Positions 58,538 to 64,000 of a stretch of DNA of 64,000 bases are shown here, piece by piece. The stretch is from Aphelenchoides besseyi (taxonomy: Eukaryota > Nematoda > Chromadorea > Rhabditida > Aphelenchoididae): positions 3,472,001 through 3,536,000 of the forward strand of contig JAMPIQ010000001.1 of the NCBI GenBank assembly GCA_024699855.1, read 5' to 3'. Made by a program: the position numbers and the translations under genes. Below the pieces are notes generated by a model, which made no database searches, was not told the origin of the DNA, and saw nothing but the letters and a program-made list of their open reading frames with translations. The first letter of the stretch is position 1, and every line of letters starts with the position of its first letter.

Positions 58538-61035
58538 CTATTCATTGGCGCAATTATGACCCAGTAAAGAATGCGCAACTTCGGAGAAAAACGAAAAATT
58601 ACTTCCACTATCGAGTTGTTCTGGTGGTGGAAAGACGGTTGCAGCACAACGATTGACATCATTTTCAACACGTGGCAACAGTTCATGCCCGGTTCTCAGA
58701 AGTGTGTGTGCTTGTGGCATCGTAAAACCGTGAAATGCAGGATAATACTCGGGAGGTGGAGCGAGTTCGGTTGGAAGTCCCGAATGCGATTCCACAGCCG
58801 GCCAAACTGGTGGATGTGTTGTGTAATCCAAATAATAGGAAGAAGGATCAACTAAAACTATTTGTCAGTCTGATTATGAATAAATAACTAACAATGAGGT
58901 GGCGGATAATAAACTGGCATTCCGTCTGCTATTTCCAATGGTCGTTTGAGACCGTGAAGCCAAAAGTGCTCAGCATCAGTTGCTGGACTGGGAAACGGTA
59001 AAGTTGTGGTTAGTCCACGAATATCAGTGGCCAAAGTCGTCGAATGATCTTGAAATGCGAATGGAAGTAATGGAGCAGACAAAAATGGATTCGGTGGTGG
59101 CATAGCAGTCCGCTCGATTTGAGAAGAAGTCGACGGTGAGTTTTGAATTGGAACGAGTGAAGTAGCCGTAGATGGGAGATCAGCGAGTTGAGTGAAGATT
59201 TGTGATTGTTCAATTGCAGCAGTCGATGATTGAGTTACAGAAACAATGTTATTAAGAGATGGGCCCTCAGTATTGGAGGTCAGTTGATCGTACGCTATTT
59301 TGGCGCAATTTTCACTAAAATTAACTTGCAAAAGAACAATAAAAATGTTTGATACCGCAACAAAAACGGATTGGTTTGTTGAAGATTTGCAATCGAACTC
59401 AATTGACGTGGGGATTGAAGAAGAGTGTCGTCGAAGGTCAAATATTTGGACTTCATATTTGACCGTTTCTCCAGTAGTGCCAATCCATCAACCTCACTAA
59501 AATATAAGTTGAAAAAACATTACGGTAACTTCGAGTTACTTCAAAATTCGATGTGTCCCACCAATAGATTCTGCTTTGCTGTTTTTAAAGAAAACCCGTA
59601 GACTTGATTGCAGATAGACCGGTTCACCACTTACACGTCCAATCAACCGATAGATCATAAGACCCGAAGAAGAGTTTTTGATAACTAGAACATCAATTGA
59701 AACTACTCTAACATCGAAAAAACCTGTAGAATGAGCTTCCGAAACATAGCGAGCATCTGCCGGATGAATCAAGTTGTAGTAACTGCCCACTGGTGACTCG
59801 TCTGCTTCGATCAATTGTCGAAATTTACCGTCCATACAAAGAAGAGTGAGATCGAGAGCGTGTTTTGTCTTCAAAATAGGATCTTCGCTTACAGAGTCTA
59901 ACAGAATTGGCGGTACAAATGGTCTGAAGTAAATCAATCGTTTCGATTCCTTAGAAACAAATAAACTCACGTACAAACCGCCAACAAACCAAAACGTGAG
60001 GTCTGTCGATTGGTTGACGTTACTTCAGCCGATGATGTCACTGCATGAAGTTCAGTGAAACGACCGCGTATTTCGATTCGCTGAAAAGCAATTCACTGCC
60101 AATTTGTACAACGAAACTAACCATAAAACCACAGGTGTTGTCCAACAAACATCGAAATCGAGCGACCATCAAACGCTCCATGTCATTTCGATCATTCAAA
60201 TTTTCTCGTTTCGATTTTGTTTGATGCATTTGCAGACCAAGACGAATGTCTTCACGATCCTCTGAATGAATCATCTCGAAGATGGGTTGATGTAGAACAT
60301 CGGACTAAAAAGCAATACGACCAAAGATTATGCTCTCGTACATACTTGTAAGAAGCCAAGATAATATTCAATATTTTCGCTTACGTAGTAAATTTCACCG
60401 TTTTCATTTAAAATTAACAGAAAACCACCGAGAGCCTGAAACGCCAAGATGATGTTAAATCGATCAGTTAGTTATCAATTACTCGTAGAGCAACGTGAGT
60501 AAAAAGCGGTTCCAACGGGTCGATTAGGGGCATACCGCTGTGTGGATCTTGGAATGATGGAACCGGACCCATTTGAACGGGAATCGTGGCCATCGGATGA
60601 GACGAACATGCTCCGAGATTCTGTAGTACACCAAAACATGCTGAAAAGTTAATTCAAAATATTAAATTGAAAATGACAGAATCTTCGCCAAATGTGTAAA
60701 CACTGTAAGTGATTGTTCAGGTGCTCTCGGGAAGATGACATTCAATCACCCACTCGACACCTGATGTTTACATTGCATGAACACGGAAACTAATTTCATC
60801 GAGTGTACCTACCGTGGAAATGGGCCTTGATTTGAAGATAACTGACAGCCAATCGTAGAACGCTGAGTTTGTCCAATCGTTGAAGTGTCAATTCATCGAA
60901 TGGAAGTAGTGCAGCAACGGTTTCCAATTCGCCATTCAATCGTTCTCGATGCCGTTTTGACGGGTTGCTTGTAGTCGCTGGTTTGGGACATTCGCGAACA
61001 CTGAAATTCATTTGTTTTTGGCCATTTGGTTTCAT
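58538..61035 (-). CDS. ahr-1: Aryl hydrocarbon receptor (bHLH-PAS transcription factor)
   Basis: Starts [20 protein letters not shown]. The basic helix-loop-helix reads [20 protein letters not shown] and [20 protein letters not shown]; NPSKRHRxRLN is the DNA-contacting signature of AHR proteins, as opposed to ARNT. PAS-A runs from [20 protein letters not shown] to the [16 protein letters not shown] and [14 protein letters not shown] segments. PAS-B begins [20 protein letters not shown] and includes [18 protein letters not shown] and [13 protein letters not shown]. The C-terminal 250 residues are Pro/Ser/Thr-rich, as in activation domains. Invertebrate AHR works with an ARNT partner (AHA-1 in worms) in neuronal fate control and does not need dioxin-like ligands. 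About ten exons, full length near 600 residues, no damage seen. Confidence 0.92.
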
Positions 61036-62506
61036 CAACTTGACAGGTGAGCAGTTCGAGCGGATTTAACGAGCTGCGAAAATAAGCAGACGGGCGCGAA
61101 ATTTAAGCGCCTTCTTCCCAACCGCAATTATGCGCGCGAATAACCATAAGGTGCCATTTCGAGGAACAACTAATTGCTCCGATCAATTCTCAAATCCTAA
61201 TTGTCATGTTTTCCGGTAGTCCCACAACCACTTGAGCATCTTGTCGTTCTGTTCACGAACTCTCGACTCGGAATATACGGTAAAAGTGAAAGAGGTTTGA
61301 AAAGCGGTCGCAGTAAACCGTGACCTTGAGTAGCGGACAAATCGCGGCTGTCGATCGTCATAACCGATCAACCGTACAGTTGAGTTACGCGGAAATAGTC
61401 GTGACCTCTTCATCAGCTTTCGCGAACTGAACGTGCTACTTCTGACGGCAGATGCCGCATTGCAACATGCGCGCAACTGGCGCTTTCAAATTTGCCGAAA
61501 AGACGCTGGAGGCACGCGATGTTTTGCGTGTGGATGAATCGCATGTCTTGCGGATCAAGAGATGGACCGGGGACACGAAGACCGAAAGCACGCTACATCG
61601 CTCTTAACACCCGCAGGCGCCAGTGTCCTTCCGTGCTCATGTAGTCTTATGGGTGGCGACGTTCGTGAACGCATCGTTACTCATAAATATTCTCAATAAA
61701 ATGTCCGCCTCAAACGATCCAACTTCTCGATCTTGTCGTTTCACTTTCAGTTACTGGTGGAATCGCCTTCAACTTACCGTTTGAAGTTTCTTTGTCGTCG
61801 TTTGCCCGCGTACATTTTCGAACCAATTCAAATCTGAAATCGATTGAATTTACAGCAAAAGAAGTCGTTGAATTCGAATAAACGAAATTTGAAGCGAAGT
61901 CATCATTCAACCGCGAGTTTACCTGTTGGCCCAAAAACGGGGGCGTTGAAAGGAGTCTTGAGGATTACGATAAACGAAACGGTCGTCGATTCTCGCTCAA
62001 CACGCACATCCGTAACAGTCGCTTAAGAGCTGCTCGAATTGGCACGCGATCCGCCAATTCGGTCGAAGAAGTCGGCAATTCAACGAAAAGGCCAACTTGC
62101 GACGAATTGCGTGCCTAGCGAGACTTCAACCAGCAATCCGAATTCCGCCGTCTGACATCTTACGAATTTCGCCAAGACGGTCGTCCTCGATAATCGACTA
62201 CGCTTCTTAGTCCCAATGCTCAAGTCTCATAACAAACACGCAAAGGCGGTCTCTTCACCGTCGAATAGCCAATGAACACATTCGCTCATACGGTGGTGTA
62301 TTGCGTGCGTTGATTTCTCGAAACCACAGCAGATGCTTGACCACAAGATTTGCCGACGAAATGCTGAGATGATGTGCACAGTCATCTCAAATGCTTAACA
62401 ACTGAATCAAATGTTCAAACAAAAGTTTTGGGCAAAAGTAATTCTGTTAAATGTATCTTGAGATATTTTATGAATTTCATGTCAAAAAAAGTTTATTTGG
62501 GAAAAA
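61036..62506. other. ahr-1 upstream region; no supported gene
   Basis: About 1.5 kb with short open frames only. The translations (for example 61204-61476 minus) are Arg/Ser-rich without domains. The region most likely holds the ahr-1 promoter and the 3' UTR of the RPA12 gene. Confidence 0.35.
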
Positions 62507-62937
62507 TCAGGAATATTCGATATCTCGATTGCCACAGTTCACACAAACATAGAAAACGGTTTGTCCTTCATCAGCCGAACGAGTTTGTTGTGTGGAATAG
62601 GTTGCTTTGTTGTGAGAGCATTTGGAACATGCATGATCCTATAGAGACGGCCATTTGATGTGTCAGTTAACAGACGACTTACAACTTGGACTTCGTGCTC
62701 CTTACTTTTGCCCGTTGCTTCATCCGTTTCAAGGATCTTCTTCTCGTAGCTAAACTCCCGCACGTTGATCACCTTGTTACATTCTAAAATGCCAAGTGTA
62801 TTGGGCTCTTACAATCATCTACCTTCAACTTTCCATTCAACTTGACAGTTGATGCAATTGATTGTGACCGGTGCTTTGGTTGCAATTGGCAAAATCTGTC
62901 CGCAATGAGCGCAGAAATCTTCGTCGCCCACCCACAT
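62507..62937 (-). CDS. POLR1H: RNA polymerase I subunit RPA12 (POLR1H/ZNRD1)
   Basis: The start MWVGDEDFCAHCGQILPIAT begins with the N-terminal zinc ribbon (FCAHCG ... INCINC). After an intron, INVREFSYEKKILETDEATG matches the middle of POLR1H. A 45-nt intron (GTAAGT...CTATAG) then joins EHEVQV to DHACSKCSHNKATYSTQQTR and SADEGQTVFYVCVNCGNRDI. The RSADEGQTVFY loop carries the Asp-Glu that enters the polymerase active site for RNA cleavage, as in TFIIS. The protein is about 110 residues, close to the usual 120. It acts in the nucleolus in ribosomal RNA synthesis. The acceptor just upstream of the ATG suggests a 5' leader exon or trans-splice site. Confidence 0.93.
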
Positions 62938-63201
62938 TCTAAAGACCAATGGTGTGATAGCTCGAAACCTACGAATCAAAACAACATAATGCGGATGACT
63001 TTATCGTCCACTAGAAACTTATAAGCAAGGACAGTGAGCACAGAAGCAAACCGTTTATTTAACAGCAAAATAATCTTTTTTTGTCGTTTATGGCTCCTTT
63101 TCTAATCAATTTGCTACAAACTGGGAAATGCATTTGAACAATATAAACAGATCGTGAAAGAACACTAAGTTGGCTATTTGAATGGAGTATCGTTTAACGC
63201 A
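62938..63201. other. Short intergenic spacer
   Basis: RPA12 and NDRG genes are on the same strand about 265 nt apart. Co-transcription is possible but not shown. Confidence 0.3.
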
Positions 63202-64000
63202 TTACAACGAGGAATCAACCTCGGTTATTGTTTCCATAGCACAGCTATTCGATTGGTTTTTGGTTTTACTGTTCACCAATCGATCAACCGCCTTTCGAAC
63301 GTTGAGATGCGCAACTAAAGAAAGTGATAACTACAGATCAACAAATCACTTACAATAACCGAGTCCTTGCAAAAACAATAGAAGTGATTCAGTAACTTCC
63401 TCGGGCTTTTCATCCAAGACCAAACCACACGCGTTGCTCACTTTGACCCACTCGGTGTTGGCCGGATCCAACTTCGTATTGACGTTGACTGTTGCATCCA
63501 AGAATGCGGATCGACTACCAACCAACTGAAGAATCGGAACCTTCAGAATTGGCGTATTCAAAGCAGAAGTTGCACCATTGGCCGGTTGTTGAAGAACAAT
63601 CTCAGTGCGACTGAAAAGGCGATTATATACAATATCAGTGAAAACAATTCACTTCAAGTATGCTTCCATGAACAAAACCAAGTTTCCAGGGTTTGGATGA
63701 TTGAGGAAGAATCCGCGATATTGACGAATAACCTCCGGATCAGTCTGCTCTTCGTGTTTACCAAAATTGTGCCACATCAGATGGTTGACAGTCAAATTGT
63801 TCATGCCTTTAGAGCGAAGAAGACTAATGTTTCCCTAAACATACTAACGAATGTAAGAACAAATTCGCAGAAATGTACCCTTGCGTATGCCCATTCCAAC
63901 CATCCGGCAGTTCCACAATCGGCGTTGACCAAAACCAAGGCTCTCAACTTTTCTTGGTATTTGACCTAAAAATTTGCAAAATAATTTAATAGAACATTCG
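63202..64000 (-). CDS. NDRG-family protein (alpha/beta-hydrolase fold), 5' part beyond window
   Basis: Minus-strand exons visible here: VKYQEKLRALVLVNADCGTA with GWLEWAYA, then LLRSKGMNNLTVNHLMWHNF with GKHEEQTDPEVIRQYRGFF and HPNPGNLVLFMEAYLK, then RTEIVLQQPANG with TPILKVPILQLVGSRSAF, and the end FLQGLGYFAHLNVRK...EVDSSL. These match the second half of N-myc downstream-regulated proteins (LVN...TA, WHxFG, NPxNLxLFxxxY, FLQGxGY). NDRG proteins keep the hydrolase fold but lack the catalytic triad and act in stress and trafficking pathways. The final 45-nt intron joins in phase 1. The N-terminal half lies right of position 64000. Confidence 0.9.

Overview
The window looks like nuclear DNA of a small-genome nematode. 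Introns are mostly 40-50 nt with GT...TTTCAG/TTTTAG boundaries, genes are dense on both strands, and the gene set is nematode-like: an orcokinin/NLP-type neuropeptide, a receptor guanylyl cyclase, AHR-1, a TAP-1/TAB1-like protein, PAN and F-box proteins. The species cannot be named from the sequence alone; an early-branching nematode is a guess. All gene models were assembled by eye from splice signals and reading-frame phase.

Layout. 2.4-3.9 kb: orcokinin-like neuropeptide gene (+) with a Ly6/three-finger gene (-) nested in its intron. 4.3-6.6 kb: SLC26 anion transporter (-). 6.9-8.4 kb: F-box protein (-). 10.1-12.6 kb: a DNA transposon of unclear superfamily with short inverted ends and a perfect 6-bp target duplication. 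15.1-31.7 kb: a receptor guanylyl cyclase locus (+). 32.4-33.7 kb: PHACTR-type actin/PP1 regulator (-). 36.8-37.6 kb: Rab5 (+). 38.2-38.8 kb: E2-like protein lacking its catalytic Cys (+). 39-47 kb: LINE pieces, a gypsy remnant and a mariner sitting inside a cytochrome c gene (-). 46.8-55 kb: a run of damaged or unusual genes (FN3 gene, M3 peptidase homologue without its zinc motif, broken glucosidase II beta, UBL protein, TAB1-like protein, G6PD fragment). 57.2-58.2 kb: PAN-domain protein (-). 58.5-61.0 kb: aryl hydrocarbon receptor (-). 62.5-62.9 kb: RNA polymerase I subunit RPA12 (-). 63.2-64 kb: NDRG protein (-, cut by the window edge).

The main discovery candidate is the guanylyl cyclase locus. 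Four separate sets of exons (A at 15.1-18.3, B at 19.9-21.0, C at 23.9-25.5, D at 26.4-27.3 kb) each encode their own hydrophobic leader and a diverged 248-302 residue membrane-distal ligand-binding region. Only one set of membrane-proximal, transmembrane, kinase-homology and cyclase exons follows (27.6-31.7 kb). All four cassettes end at the homologous position with a donor site in phase 1, matching the phase of the single shared acceptor at 27585/27586. This reads as one gene in which alternative promoters and splicing attach four different ectodomains to one cGMP-producing engine, similar in logic to clustered protocadherins.

The 39-55 kb block is rich in transposons and decayed genes. Several breaks are single-base frameshifts in homopolymers, so base-calling error must be excluded before calling those genes dead.
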